Of a DNA stretch of 64,000 nucleotides, positions 17,580 to 27,754 are shown piece after piece (position 1 is the first letter of the stretch; each line of letters starts with the position of its first letter). This DNA is from Streptomyces sp. F63 (GTDB lineage: Bacteria > Actinomycetota > Actinomycetes > Streptomycetales > Streptomycetaceae), in NCBI RefSeq assembly GCF_018070345.1, contig NZ_JAGPXX010000028.1, positions 22,274 to 86,273 on the forward strand, in the 5' to 3' direction. The notes below the pieces were generated by a model. It saw only the letters and a list, made by a program, of their open reading frames with translations. It was not told the origin of the DNA and made no database searches. The position numbers and the translations under genes are program-made.

Positions 17580-18899
17580 TCACCCCGGGCGGCGGGTGAG
17601 GAGCCAGGGCTCGACGACGCCCAGACCGCGGACCGGGCGCTGCCACATCGGCTGGAGCGCGAAGCGGTACGGGTGGGACGGCTCGGCGCCCTCCTTCTCC
17701 GCCGCGGCCGCCTCCGCCTCCGACTCCGGCGCGTCGCCGGACCGCATCAGCTCGGCCGCGAACGCCTCGTCCACCAGGACCGCGTCCTTCGGGGCTATCG
17801 ACGTGAGGCGGCTGGCGAGGTTGACCGTCGTGCCGAAGACGTCTCCCATGCGCGTGGTGACGGTGCCGAAGGCGATACCGACCCGCAGCTCCGGCATGGT
17901 CTCGTCGCTGGCCAGCGTCTCGATCATCCGCAGTCCGATCTCGGCGGCCGTGCCCGCGTCGTCCGCCGCGTACAGCACTTCGTCACCGAGGGTCTTGATG
18001 AGCCGCCCGCCGCGGGCCGCGACCAGATCGGCCGCCGTCGTCTCGAACGCCTCGACGAGCTCGCCGAGTTCCTCCTCCTCCAGCCGCCGGGTGAGCCGGG
18101 TGAAGCCCACGAGGTCCGCGAAGCCGACGGCCAGCCGGCGGTCCACCATCTCCTCGTCGTCCTGGGTCTGGATGACACGCCCGGCCGCCGCCGCGAGCTG
18201 CCGCCGCCACACATAGACCAGGAACTCCTGGAGCTCCGGCAGCAGCAGCTGGACCAGCGGGTACGCGACCTCGGTGCGGGTCATCCCCGGCTCGGGGGGC
18301 TCGGTGAGGCCCTCCAGGAAGCCCTCGATCTGCCAGTCGGCCAGCCGGGCCGTGGTCTGGCCGGTGGAGCGGGCGACCTGGACGGCCATCGGCTCACTGA
18401 GCAGGCCCGCCTCGACGAGGCCCGCCAGCCGCCGCAGCGCCAGGACGTCGGCCTCCGTCAGCGCCCGGGCCTGGCCGATGTCGGCGAAGCCCATGGCCCG
18501 CCAGAAGCGGGAGGCCAGCTCCATCGAGACCCCGGCACTGCGGGCCGCCTGGAAGGGGGTGTACTGCCGCTCGGCGCCCAGGATCAGCTGCTCCAGGCGG
18601 ATCGCGAGGGGGTTGTCCTCGGTCTCCTCCACCTCGTCGGAGTCGTGGGAGCCCGCGAAGGCGTTCGCGGTGTACGGCGCCCCGGCCCCGGGCGGCACCG
18701 GGGGCGGGGCGCCGGTGCCGGGCCCCTCCTCCCCGGGCGGGGCCTCGCCCGGGCCCTCGTCCGAACCCTCTGGGCCCTCCGGCCCGTCGGAGCTCTCGGC
18801 GGTCCGCCCGCCGCCCGCCGCGGCCGCGCCGCGGCCGGGGGTCCCGCCGGCATCCGGTCCTTCCGAGCCCTCGCCGGCGCCCGCGTCGTCGACGATCAC
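17580..18899 (-). CDS. cya: Class III adenylate cyclase
   Basis: A 439-residue cAMP synthase. Residues 1-75 are an acidic, Gly/Pro/Glu-rich disordered tail. Residues 90-240 match the regulatory module seen in the Rv1264-type cyclases (RLEQLILGAERQYTPFQAARSAGVS, ALTEADVLALRRLAGLVEAGLL), which in that mycobacterial enzyme senses pH. The catalytic domain (about 245-400) has the metal-binding aspartates in VGFADLVGFTRL and LGDEVLYAADD, and FGTTVNLASRLTS with the transition-state Asn and Arg. Start GTG at 18899 follows AGGGGG. S. coelicolor cya lies in the same place (SCO4928, from memory), where cAMP affects germination and antibiotic onset. Confidence 0.95.
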   Translation of the reverse strand: MIVDDAGAGEGSEGPDAGGTPGRGAAAAGGGRTAESSDGPEGPEGSDEGPGEAPPGEEGPGTGAPPPVPPGAGAPYTANAFAGSHDSDEVEETEDNPLAIRLEQLILGAERQYTPFQAARSAGVSMELASRFWRAMGFADIGQARALTEADVLALRRLAGLVEAGLLSEPMAVQVARSTGQTTARLADWQIEGFLEGLTEPPEPGMTRTEVAYPLVQLLLPELQEFLVYVWRRQLAAAAGRVIQTQDDEEMVDRRLAVGFADLVGFTRLTRRLEEEELGELVEAFETTAADLVAARGGRLIKTLGDEVLYAADDAGTAAEIGLRMIETLASDETMPELRVGIAFGTVTTRMGDVFGTTVNLASRLTSIAPKDAVLVDEAFAAELMRSGDAPESEAEAAAAEKEGAEPSHPYRFALQPMWQRPVRGLGVVEPWLLTRRPG

Positions 18900-19052
18900 T
18901 GCCCGCCCCCTGTCCGATCCCTGCGCACAGGCCTTCCGATCACATCTCGCCGCGCCGTCCGGGTCCGCCACCCGGACGGGCCCGGGACGCTGTCCCCGGC
19001 CGCCTCAACGATACGTCAGGTGTGTGCTGGCTCACTCTCTCCGGCGGCCCGC

Positions 19053-19934
19053 TCACCCGCGGGGCCGCAGGTGGACGATGTCGCCCGCGCCGACGGCCTC
19101 CCGGCCGCCCGCCGCGGTCCGCAGCACCAGCCGCCCGTCCTCGTCCAGGGCGACCGCCTCGCCGCTGATCTCCCGGTCGCCCGGGAGCTCGGCGCGGACC
19201 GTCCGGCCGAGGGTGGCACAGCCGGCGGTGTACGCCGCCAGGAGTCCGCTGCGCACCGGGTCGCCGCCGGCCGCGCGCCAGTCGCCGTACCACTGTTCGA
19301 GTGAGCGGAGGACGGCCCGCAGGATCGGGTCCCGGTCCGTGGAGACCGCCCCGGCCAGGGCCAGCGACCCCGCGCCGGGAACGGGGAGTTCGGCGGCGGC
19401 CAGCGACACGTTGAGCCCGATGCCGAGGACGACGGCCCCCTCGCCGACGCGTTCGGAGAGCACGCCGCCGGCCTTGCGCTCCTCCCCGTCCACCGTCACC
19501 AGCAGGTCGTTGGGCCACTTCAGCGCGGTGTCGGTGCCCGCGGTGCGGGACACGGCGGTCGCGGTCGCCACCCCGGCGAGCAGCGGCAGCCAGCCCCAGC
19601 GGGTCACCGGGACGGCGGGGCCCGGCCGCAGCAGTACGGAGACGAAGAGCCCCGAGCGGGCCGGTGCGACCCAGTGGCGGTCGAGCCGGCCGCGGCCCGC
19701 CGACTGCTCCTCCGAGAGGAGCACCGCTCCCTCGGCGGCGTTCCCGGCCGCCGCCCGTTCGGCCAGATCGGTGTTGGTGGAGCCGGTGACCTCGACGACG
19801 TCCAGCGAGGTCCACAGCCCGCCGGGGCGGACGAGGGCGCGGCGCAGCGCGGTGGCGTTCAGCGGTGGCCGCTCCAGATCGGACCAGCGGCCGGACGGTT
19901 CCGGCGCGGATCCGCCGGGCGGTGTGGCAGTCAT
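19053..19934 (-). CDS. birA: Biotin--[acetyl-CoA-carboxylase] ligase
   Basis: A 293-residue biotin protein ligase. It adenylates biotin and attaches it to the carrier lysine of acyl-CoA carboxylases, presumably AccA2 encoded 4 kb away. Motifs: TGSTNTDLAERA and SEEQSAGRGRLDRHWVAP (the GRGRxxR biotinyl-AMP loop) in the first 100 residues, and TALKWPNDLLV with the active Lys near residue 160, then KAGGVLSE. The C-terminal SH3-like domain starts about residue 235. There is no N-terminal DNA-binding domain, so this is a monofunctional class I ligase and not a repressor. ATG at 19934. It is divergent from pccB. Confidence 0.95.
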   Translation of the reverse strand: MTATPPGGSAPEPSGRWSDLERPPLNATALRRALVRPGGLWTSLDVVEVTGSTNTDLAERAAAGNAAEGAVLLSEEQSAGRGRLDRHWVAPARSGLFVSVLLRPGPAVPVTRWGWLPLLAGVATATAVSRTAGTDTALKWPNDLLVTVDGEERKAGGVLSERVGEGAVVLGIGLNVSLAAAELPVPGAGSLALAGAVSTDRDPILRAVLRSLEQWYGDWRAAGGDPVRSGLLAAYTAGCATLGRTVRAELPGDREISGEAVALDEDGRLVLRTAAGGREAVGAGDIVHLRPRG

Positions 19935-20226
19935 GGGGCCAGCGTAGGCAGGGAACGAGCGGCCGGCGTGCCGGCGGGCGGGGGGTACGCCCCTCGGGCC
20001 CGCCTCCCCGGCCCTGTGCGATCGCCCACATCCCGCCGCTCCGCCGCGTCCCTCCGCGCACAGGAAGCGTGCGCCCACCACCGCCCGCACCGCGCGCCCC
20101 TCCGCGCGCGGTGGCCGGCCTGCGGAGATGTGGCCAACGCCGCACTCCCGGGACACAGCGTCGCCGATACCCTACGAGGCGGTAACCCAGGTAACCCCCA
20201 CCAGGACGAGCAGGAGCCGCATCCCG

Positions 20227-21816
20227 ATGTCCGAGCCGGAAATCGACCTTCACACCACCGCGGGAAAGATCGCGGACCTGCAGCGGCGCATCGGCGAGGC
20301 CACGCACGCCGGCTCGCAGCGCGCAGTCGAGAAACAGCACGCGAAGGGCAAGTTGACGGCTCGTGAGCGGATCGATCTGCTGCTCGACGAGGGCTCCTTC
20401 GTGGAGCTGGACGAGTTCGCCCGGCACCGCTCCACCAACTTCGGCCTGGAGCAGAACCGCCCGTACGGTGACGGCGTGGTGACCGGCTACGGCACCGTCG
20501 ACGGCCGCCCGGTGGCCGTCTTCTCCCAGGACTTCACCGTCTTCGGCGGCGCCCTCGGTGAGGTGTTCGGCCAGAAGATCGTCAAGGTGATGGACTTCGC
20601 ACTGAAGAACGGCTGCCCCGTCATCGGCATCAACGACTCCGGTGGCGCCCGCATCCAGGAGGGCGTCAGCGCCCTCGGCCTCTACGGCGAGATCTTCCGC
20701 CGCAACACCCACGCCTCCGGGGTGATCCCGCAGATCTCCCTGGTCGTCGGCCCCTGCGCGGGCGGCGCGGTCTACTCCCCGGCGATCACCGACTTCACGG
20801 TGATGGTCGACCAGACCTCGCACATGTTCATCACCGGCCCGGACGTCATCAAGACCGTCACCGGCGAGGACGTCGGCTTCGACGAGCTGGGCGGCGCCCG
20901 CACCCACAACTCCACTTCGGGTGTGGCCCACCACATGGCGGGCGACGAGAAGGACGCCATCGAGTACGTCAAGGCGCTCCTCTCCTACCTCCCCTCCAAC
21001 AACCTCAGCGAGCCCCCGGCCTTCCCCGAGGAGGCCGACCTGGAGACCTCCGACGAGGACCGGGAGCTGGACACGATCATCCCGGACTCCGCGAACCAGC
21101 CGTACGACATGCGTTCCATCGTCGAACACGTCCTGGACGACGGTGAGTTCCTGGAGACCCAGGCGCTCTTCGCGCCGAACATCATCACCGGCTTCGGCCG
21201 GGTCGAGGGCCACCCCGTCGGCATCGTCGGCAACCAGCCGATGCAGTTCGCCGGCACCCTGGACATCGACGCCTCCGAGAAGGCAGCGCGCTTCGTGCGC
21301 ACCTGTGACGCCTTCAACGTGCCGGTCATCACCTTCGTCGACGTCCCCGGCTTCCTGCCCGGCGTCGAGCAGGAGTACGGCGGCATCATCCGCCGCGGCG
21401 CCAAGCTGATCTACGCCTACGCGGAGGCGACCGTCCCGCTGATCACGGTCATCACCCGCAAGGCGTTCGGCGGCGCGTACGACGTCATGGGCTCCAAGCA
21501 CCTCGGCGCCGACCTCAACCTCGCCTGGCCCACCGCTCAGATCGCGGTCATGGGTGCCCAGGGCGCGGTGAACATCCTGCACCGCAGGACGCTCGCCGCC
21601 GCCGAGACGCCCGAGGCGCAGGAGGAGCTGCGGCAGCGGCTCATCACCGAGTACGAGGACACGCTGCTCAACCCCTATGTCGCGGCCGAGCGGGGCTACG
21701 TGGACGCGGTGATCATCCCGTCCGAGACCCGCCGCCACATCACCCGGGGTCTGCGCACCCTGCGCTCCAAGCGCGAGTCCCTGCCGCCGAAGAAGCACGG
21801 CAACATCCCGCTGTAG
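20227..21816 (+). CDS. pccB: Propionyl-CoA carboxylase beta subunit
   Basis: A 529-residue carboxyltransferase subunit. It moves the carboxyl group from carboxybiotin on AccA2 to propionyl-CoA, giving methylmalonyl-CoA for polyketides and odd-chain metabolism. Oxyanion motifs: SGGARIQEGVSALGLYGEI and CAGGAVYSPAI in the N-terminal half, and AFGGAYDVMGSKH in the C-terminal half. The Asp in GGAYD (about residue 419) corresponds to the Asp422 known to set propionyl-CoA preference in S. coelicolor PccB; acetyl-CoA forms have Ile or Cys there. ATG at 20227 has AGGAG about 10 nt upstream. It is followed by the epsilon subunit gene. Confidence 0.97.
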   Translation: MSEPEIDLHTTAGKIADLQRRIGEATHAGSQRAVEKQHAKGKLTARERIDLLLDEGSFVELDEFARHRSTNFGLEQNRPYGDGVVTGYGTVDGRPVAVFSQDFTVFGGALGEVFGQKIVKVMDFALKNGCPVIGINDSGGARIQEGVSALGLYGEIFRRNTHASGVIPQISLVVGPCAGGAVYSPAITDFTVMVDQTSHMFITGPDVIKTVTGEDVGFDELGGARTHNSTSGVAHHMAGDEKDAIEYVKALLSYLPSNNLSEPPAFPEEADLETSDEDRELDTIIPDSANQPYDMRSIVEHVLDDGEFLETQALFAPNIITGFGRVEGHPVGIVGNQPMQFAGTLDIDASEKAARFVRTCDAFNVPVITFVDVPGFLPGVEQEYGGIIRRGAKLIYAYAEATVPLITVITRKAFGGAYDVMGSKHLGADLNLAWPTAQIAVMGAQGAVNILHRRTLAAAETPEAQEELRQRLITEYEDTLLNPYVAAERGYVDAVIIPSETRRHITRGLRTLRSKRESLPPKKHGNIPL

Positions 21817-21922
21817 CCGCCCGCCCCGCCGCCCGCCGGGACGGCCCGGGGACGGCGGGGACGGCAGCGGGTACACGGAAGAACGGGCAGGGGAACGGGA
21901 CCGACGGAAAGGAAGGCCGGCG

Positions 21923-22129
21923 ATGTTCAAGGTGGTACGGGGCAATCCGACCCCGGAGGAGCTGGCCGCCGCACTGGCGGTGGTCCGGGCACGCGCCTCG
22001 GCGGCCTCGTCCGCCGCGGAGGCGCCGGAGCAGCTGGACGAATGGGCCGACCCGGCACGCAACGTGCCGGGCCGCGGGCTGCCGCACCCCGGCCCCACGG
22101 CCTGGCGGAGCTCGTACTGGCCGCGCTGA
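21923..22129 (+). CDS. pccE: Acyl-CoA carboxylase epsilon subunit
   Basis: A 68-residue epsilon subunit, which in Streptomyces binds the beta hexamer and raises carboxylase activity. Visible features are the N-terminal strand KVVRGNPTPEELAALAVV-like helix start (VVRGNPTPEEL, conserved in this family), an Ala-rich middle, and the C-terminal Trp-rich end (AWRSSYWPR). AAGGAAG upstream supports the ATG at 21923. It lies 106 bp after pccB and before a strong hairpin, so the two genes are likely one transcript. Confidence 0.9.
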   Translation: MFKVVRGNPTPEELAAALAVVRARASAASSAAEAPEQLDEWADPARNVPGRGLPHPGPTAWRSSYWPR

Positions 22130-22150
22130 GGCGCGGTCCGGCCGTGCCGC

Positions 22151-22194
22151 ACGGCGGTGCCGCCTGAGTATCCGTACTCAGGCGGCACCGCCGT
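22151..22194. terminator. Perfect 20-bp hairpin downstream of pccBE
   Basis: A 20-bp perfect stem with loop TCCG. The upper half of the stem is CCGCCTGAGTA paired with TACTCAGGCGG. It begins 21 bp after the pccE stop and 21 bp before the start of the next small gene. There is no T-run beyond a short TTT. A terminator is the simple reading; the unusually symmetrical core could also be a conserved palindromic element. Confidence 0.8.
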
Positions 22195-22215
22195 TTCCGC
22201 CGGATCATCGGACGT

Positions 22216-22350
22216 ATGCTCTGGTCCGACCCCTCCGACGAACCGTCCCGGGACCTCCGCGACACCGAGGCGATGCTGCGGCGTGCCGGAGGCGTGCTCG
22301 CGGTCGCGGTCGTCGTGGTCCTGCTGCTCGTCCTGGGCTTCCAGGGCTGA
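22216..22350 (+). CDS. 44-residue membrane micro-protein
   Basis: A short frame with an acidic N-terminus (MLWSDPSDEPSRDLRDTEAML) and one hydrophobic C-terminal span (GGVLAVAVVVVLLLVLGF). It lies between pccE and maf on the same strand. S. coelicolor has a similarly placed small gene between the epsilon subunit and maf, from memory. It starts right after the hairpin, so a leaderless or short-leader transcript is possible. Function unknown; a membrane anchor or regulator of a nearby enzyme is speculation. Confidence 0.6.
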   Translation: MLWSDPSDEPSRDLRDTEAMLRRAGGVLAVAVVVVLLLVLGFQG

Positions 22351-22392
22351 GGCCGTCTCCCCCCGCGCCGCCGCTTCTATACGCTGTGCCGC

Positions 22393-23034
22393 ATGCAGAA
22401 CACCGCATCCGCCGCCCGCCGCACGCTCGTCCTCGCCTCCCGTTCCCCGGCCCGTCTGGCCCTGCTCCGGCAGGCCGGCCTGGCGCCCGCGGTCATCGTG
22501 AGCGGAGTGGACGAGGACGCGCTGACCGCGCAGTCCCCGGGGGAACTCGCACGGCTCCTGGCGGAGGCCAAGGCCACCGCGGTGGCGTCCCGGGCGGAGG
22601 CCGCGGGCGCGCTGATCGTCGGCTGCGACTCGGTCCTGGACCTGGACGGGCAGGCCCTCGGCAAGCCGGACGGCCCGGAGGACGCGACGGCCCGCTGGAA
22701 GTCCATGCGGGGCCGCTCGGGCGTGCTGCGCACCGGCCACTGCGTCATCGACACGCGGAGCGGACGGCAGGTGTCGGCGACCGCGTCCACGACCGTGCGG
22801 TTCGGCGAGCCGTCGGACGAGGAGATCGCCGCCTACGTCGCCAGCGGTGAACCCCTCCATGTGGCGGGCGCGTTCACGCTCGACGGGCGGTCGGCGCCGT
22901 TCATCGACGGTGTCGACGGCGACCCGGGCAACGTCATAGGGCTGTCCCTGCCCACCCTGCGCGCCCTCCTCGCCGACCTGGACCTGCGGATCACGGACCT
23001 GTGGGTGCGGGAGGAGGAGCGGCCGGCCGTCTGA
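22393..23034 (+). CDS. maf: Maf-like nucleoside triphosphate pyrophosphatase
   Basis: A 213-residue Maf/Ham1-fold house-cleaning pyrophosphatase that removes noncanonical or excess nucleotides (dTTP/UTP or modified CTP). Family motifs in order: LVLASRSPARLALLRQAGL (the SxSPRR-like loop at the N-terminus), VGCDSVLDLDGQALGKPDG with the catalytic Asp, GRSGVLRTGHCVI, and EPLHVAGAFTLDGRSAPFIDGVDGDPGNVIGLSLP. The last is diverged from the canonical KAGAYGIQG form, typical of the actinobacterial subgroup. ATG at 22393. It is a long-standing neighbour of the carboxylase genes. Confidence 0.93.
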   Translation: MQNTASAARRTLVLASRSPARLALLRQAGLAPAVIVSGVDEDALTAQSPGELARLLAEAKATAVASRAEAAGALIVGCDSVLDLDGQALGKPDGPEDATARWKSMRGRSGVLRTGHCVIDTRSGRQVSATASTTVRFGEPSDEEIAAYVASGEPLHVAGAFTLDGRSAPFIDGVDGDPGNVIGLSLPTLRALLADLDLRITDLWVREEERPAV

Positions 23035-23068
23035 GTCCCGGGAGCGCGGCGCCGGACTCCCGGCCCGC

Positions 23069-23599
23069 TCAGACCGGTTCGGCGTCTCCCGGCACGACCG
23101 GAGGCCGGGGCCCCGGAACCGTGCCGACCGGTCCGGTGAGCCCGGCGGGCCCTGCGGGTCCGCCGCCGGCGGCGCCCGCGGCCCCGGCTTCGGGGGCCGG
23201 GCCGCGGCCGGGCTCCCCGTAAGCGATCAGCGAGAGCACGACCAGCCCGAACACGAGCATCATGAAGGCGAACGCGCCCCAGCCCACCAGGCCGACCGTC
23301 AGGGCACCCAGCAGCGCGTGCACCACCGCGCAGGCGATCAGCAGGACGCGCGGGAAGCGGCCCGGTGCCCGGTCGGTCAGCGCGCTGCGCAGCAACACCG
23401 CCCCGCAGGCGAACAGATAGAGCCCGAAGCCGATGCCCAGCGCCAGGGTGCCGGACGACATGTGGTCCGGGTCGAGGCCCGCCAGCGACATGCGCTGGCC
23501 CGCCACGACCTTTCCCAGGAACCAGTGCAGCCAGACGATGCCCAGCGCCTCCGCCATCAGCACCACCGCCGCCACGAGCGCCACCGGTCTGCGAGCCAC
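23069..23599 (-). CDS. Four-span membrane protein with Pro/Gly-rich tail
   Basis: A 176-residue integral membrane protein. Four spans: LVAAVVLMAEALGIVWLHWFL, LALGIGFGLYLFACGAVLL, VLLIACAVVHALLGALTVGLVGWG and AFAFMMLVFGLVVLSLIAY. A cytoplasmic tail of about 45 residues is Pro/Gly/Ala-rich. Chosen start GTG at 23599 has GAGGGG upstream; GTG at 23620 is the alternative. It converges with maf and is divergent from accA2. The function is unknown; a homologue is found at the same place in S. coelicolor by recalled synteny. Confidence 0.75.
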   Translation of the reverse strand: MARRPVALVAAVVLMAEALGIVWLHWFLGKVVAGQRMSLAGLDPDHMSSGTLALGIGFGLYLFACGAVLLRSALTDRAPGRFPRVLLIACAVVHALLGALTVGLVGWGAFAFMMLVFGLVVLSLIAYGEPGRGPAPEAGAAGAAGGGPAGPAGLTGPVGTVPGPRPPVVPGDAEPV

Positions 23600-23984
23600 C
23601 GAACCCACCCCTCTTCCCACCGCTCTGCCTGTTACTTCGAGTATCAGACGACGTGCGGCACGCTACTAACGGGTAACGCCGTAGGACAAGGGGTCTGCGG
23701 CGGCAGCGGGGAGGAAAGGATCACCCGGCAAAGTTTCCCCCCGGGCTTCGTAGGGAGTCCACAAAAAAACCCACCCGGCCACCTGCGGCACCGACAGAGA
23801 CCTTGCCCACACCGGCGCTCGACCACGCCCCCGGCAAGGGCCGCTTATCCTTGCACGACAAGGACTTTCAGCACTTCGACACCGGCAGCCTGACCCTGCG
23901 TGTGGGGAAGGTCACCCCCTGGGGCGCCTCGGCATGGCGTGTCGGCAGTCCCTAAACTCGCCTTGTTTCAAGGAGGGAGCCATC
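23600..23984. other. Divergent promoter region upstream of accA2
   Basis: About 385 bases between the membrane-protein gene and accA2. The stretch 23755-23775 has a run of seven A (CACAAAAAAACCC), rare here, and the last 45 bases hold TTGTTTCAAGGAGGGAG, the accA2 ribosome binding site. The accA2 promoter must be in this block; I cannot place it exactly. Confidence 0.4.
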
Positions 23985-25748
<1,764 letters not shown>

Positions 25749-25777
25749 ACCCGCTCGCACGGCGGATTCTTCGCGCA

Positions 25778-25809
25778 CGGCAGCCCCGGCCCGACGGCCG
25801 GGGCTGCCG
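25778..25809 (+). terminator. accA2 terminator
   Basis: Perfect 14-bp stem (CGGCAGCCCCGGCC and its complement) with a 4-nt loop CGAC, 30 bp after the accA2 stop. Confidence 0.85.
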
Positions 25810-25980
25810 CGTTCCCGGGGCCCCGGACCACCGGGCGGACCGGGCGGACCGGGCCGGCCGGGCCGGAGCCCGGGCACCGGGCCGGGATTACGAGCCGGGG
25901 CGTTCGGCGGTCACCCATCCGTCCGGCGGTGGCATCCTGGGACGCACACAGCCGGCAGAGCGAGGGGAGAACCGGCGGCG

Positions 25981-26568
25981 ATGACGGCGGAGACGGCGCG
26001 GACGGCGGCGCGTCCCATGCGCGCGGACGCGCGGCGGAACCACGAGCGGCTGCTGACCGTGGCCCGGTCCGCCTTCACCGAACACGGCACGGACACCTCC
26101 CTGGAGGACGTGGCGCGCCGTGCGGGTGTCGGCGTGGGCACCCTCTACCGGCACTTCCCCAGCCGCCGCGCGCTGATCAGCGCCGTCTTCCAGAGCGAGG
26201 CCGACGCCCTGGTGACCCGGGGGCGGGAACTGCTGGACGCCGAGGAGCCGTGTGCCGCACTCCTCGACTGGCTGCGGGCCCTCATCGGCCACGCCGTCAC
26301 GTACCGCGGGCTCTCCCGCACCCTGATGACCGCCTCGCCGGACGGCAGTTGCGAACTGTCCTCCTGCAGCGTGCCCGTACGGGCCGCGGGCGGCGCCCTG
26401 CTGGCCCGGGCCCAGCGGGCCGGGAGCGTGCGCCCCGAGGTGGCGATCGGTGATCTGCTGCAGCTGACCAACGCCATCGCGCTCGCCGCCGAGGAGAGCC
26501 CCGGCGACGCCGGGCTCGCGGACCGGCTGCTCACCCTCACCCTCCACGGCCTCCGCCCGGCCGCCTGA
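25981..26568 (+). CDS. TetR family transcriptional regulator
   Basis: A 195-residue TetR-type repressor. The DNA-binding domain is at residues 20-65: RRNHERLLTVARSAFTEHG, then TSLEDVARRAGVGVGTLYRHFPSRRALISAVF, a textbook TetR HTH. The C-terminal ligand domain has a Cys pair (SCELSSCS) near residue 125, which could be a thiol switch or simply part of the pocket. GAGGGGAGA upstream supports ATG at 25981. Both neighbours point away or toward it without an obvious target; no efflux gene is adjacent, so its ligand and target are unknown. Confidence 0.92.
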   Translation: MTAETARTAARPMRADARRNHERLLTVARSAFTEHGTDTSLEDVARRAGVGVGTLYRHFPSRRALISAVFQSEADALVTRGRELLDAEEPCAALLDWLRALIGHAVTYRGLSRTLMTASPDGSCELSSCSVPVRAAGGALLARAQRAGSVRPEVAIGDLLQLTNAIALAAEESPGDAGLADRLLTLTLHGLRPAA

Positions 26569-26634
26569 CCCGCGCGCCGCGGCGGTCCGGGCCGCGCCCT
26601 GCGGCGGGCACCGTACGGCGTCGGCGCCCGCCGC

Positions 26635-27630
26635 TCAGCGGCGGCGCAGGTCCGCCACCCGGCCGTTCCCCGGCGGCTGTTCAACCAGGGAGGCGGCGCC
26701 GCGCAGCTGGGGCGGCGGACCGCCCGCCGGGTGGGCCCGCCGCTGCCCGGGAAGGGGCAGTTCGTCGCTCTTCGCGGCGGGGGGCGGCGAGGCCATCCGG
26801 CGCGGTCTTCGGCCGGCCCGGCCGCCACCGCTCTCCGCGCCGCCGCCTCCGGCTCCGGCCACCGCGATCTGCACGCCCTGATCGGCCAGGGCCTGGAGTT
26901 CGGTGGCGGCCCGGTCGTCTGCCGCGGGCGGCTCGTCCGTGACCAGCCGGGTGATCACCTCGGTGGGCACGGTCTGGAACATGGTGTCGGTCCCGAGCTT
27001 GGTGTGGTCGGCCAGGACCACGACCTCGCCGGCGGCCTGGACCAGGGCCCGGTCCACACTCGCCGACAGCATGTTGGAGGTGGAGAGTCCGCGCTCGGCG
27101 GTCAGCCCGCTGCCGGACAGGAAGGCGCGGGAGACCCGCAGTCCCTGCAGGGACTGCTCGGCTCCGCTGCCGACCAGGGCGTAGTTCGAGCCACGCAGGG
27201 TGCCGCCCGTCATGACGACTTCGACCCGGTTGGCGTGTGCCAGGGCCTGGGCGACGAGCAGGGAGTTGGTGACGACGGTCAGACCCGGGACGCGGGCGAG
27301 CCTGCGGGCCAGTTCCTGGGTGGTGGTACCCGCACCGACGACGATCGCCTCCCCCTCCGTGACGAGGCTCGCCGCGAGATCGGCGATGGCGGTCTTCTCG
27401 GCACTGGCGAGATGGGACTTCTGGGGGAAGCCGGACTCCCGGCTGAGGCCCCCGGGCAGGACCGCACCACCATGGCGGCGGTCGAGCAGTCCTTCTGCCT
27501 CCAGCGCCCGCACGTCCCGCCGTACGGTCACTTCGGAGGTCTGGACGACGCGGGCGAGCTCCCGGAGCGACACCGCTCCGTTGGCACGCACCATTTCAAG
27601 GATCAATTGGCGACGTTCTGCAGCGAACAC
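26635..27630 (-). CDS. DeoR/GlpR family transcriptional regulator
   Basis: A 331-residue DeoR-family repressor. The HTH is at the N-terminus: ERRQLILEMVRANGAVSLRELARVVQTSEVTVRRDVRALEAEGLLDRRHGGAV, the classic signature. The sensor domain follows with GAGTTTQELARRLARVPGLTVVTNS and VMTGGTLRGSNYALVG, the sugar-phosphate binding fold. The C-terminal 70 residues are Gly/Arg/Pro-rich and disordered. GTG at 27630 has no ribosome binding site but a TACTGT -10-like element ends 7 nt before it, which suggests a leaderless mRNA. A 17-bp dyad upstream could be its own operator. It lies 125 bp after the quinone dehydrogenase gene. Its effector is not known. Confidence 0.92.
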   Translation of the reverse strand: MFAAERRQLILEMVRANGAVSLRELARVVQTSEVTVRRDVRALEAEGLLDRRHGGAVLPGGLSRESGFPQKSHLASAEKTAIADLAASLVTEGEAIVVGAGTTTQELARRLARVPGLTVVTNSLLVAQALAHANRVEVVMTGGTLRGSNYALVGSGAEQSLQGLRVSRAFLSGSGLTAERGLSTSNMLSASVDRALVQAAGEVVVLADHTKLGTDTMFQTVPTEVITRLVTDEPPAADDRAATELQALADQGVQIAVAGAGGGGAESGGGRAGRRPRRMASPPPAAKSDELPLPGQRRAHPAGGPPPQLRGAASLVEQPPGNGRVADLRRR

Positions 27631-27655
27631 GAAACTGACAGTAACGCCATCGACC

Positions 27656-27672
27656 AACTGCTTTCAGCAGTT
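27656..27672 (-). promoter_or_regulatory. 17-bp dyad, candidate DeoR autoregulatory operator
   Basis: AACTGCT-TTC-AGCAGTT, perfect 7+3+7 dyad. It sits where the -35 of the leaderless DeoR promoter would be (the -10-like TACTGT lies at 27643-27638 on the minus strand). A related half-site (AACTGACAG) lies between. Placement over the promoter suggests autorepression. Confidence 0.55.
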
Positions 27673-27754
27673 TTCACCGAATAGCAGAAGTTGCCCGCAG
27701 GCAGCCCCCGCACCTGCTATGCGGGACCGCGGCCGGACCTCGCCCGGTGCGGCA

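Noticed and set aside
18940..22860. A very long minus-strand open frame (about 1300 codons) over birA and pccB
   Set aside because: It is a shadow of the high-GC third-codon bias; the real genes birA and pccB match known families in other frames.
26635..27630. Assigning the DeoR-type regulator as the factor for CTACGCGCGTAG
   Set aside because: Its own promoter has a different dyad, and the gene carries no copy of the palindrome. It remains a candidate but is not supported.
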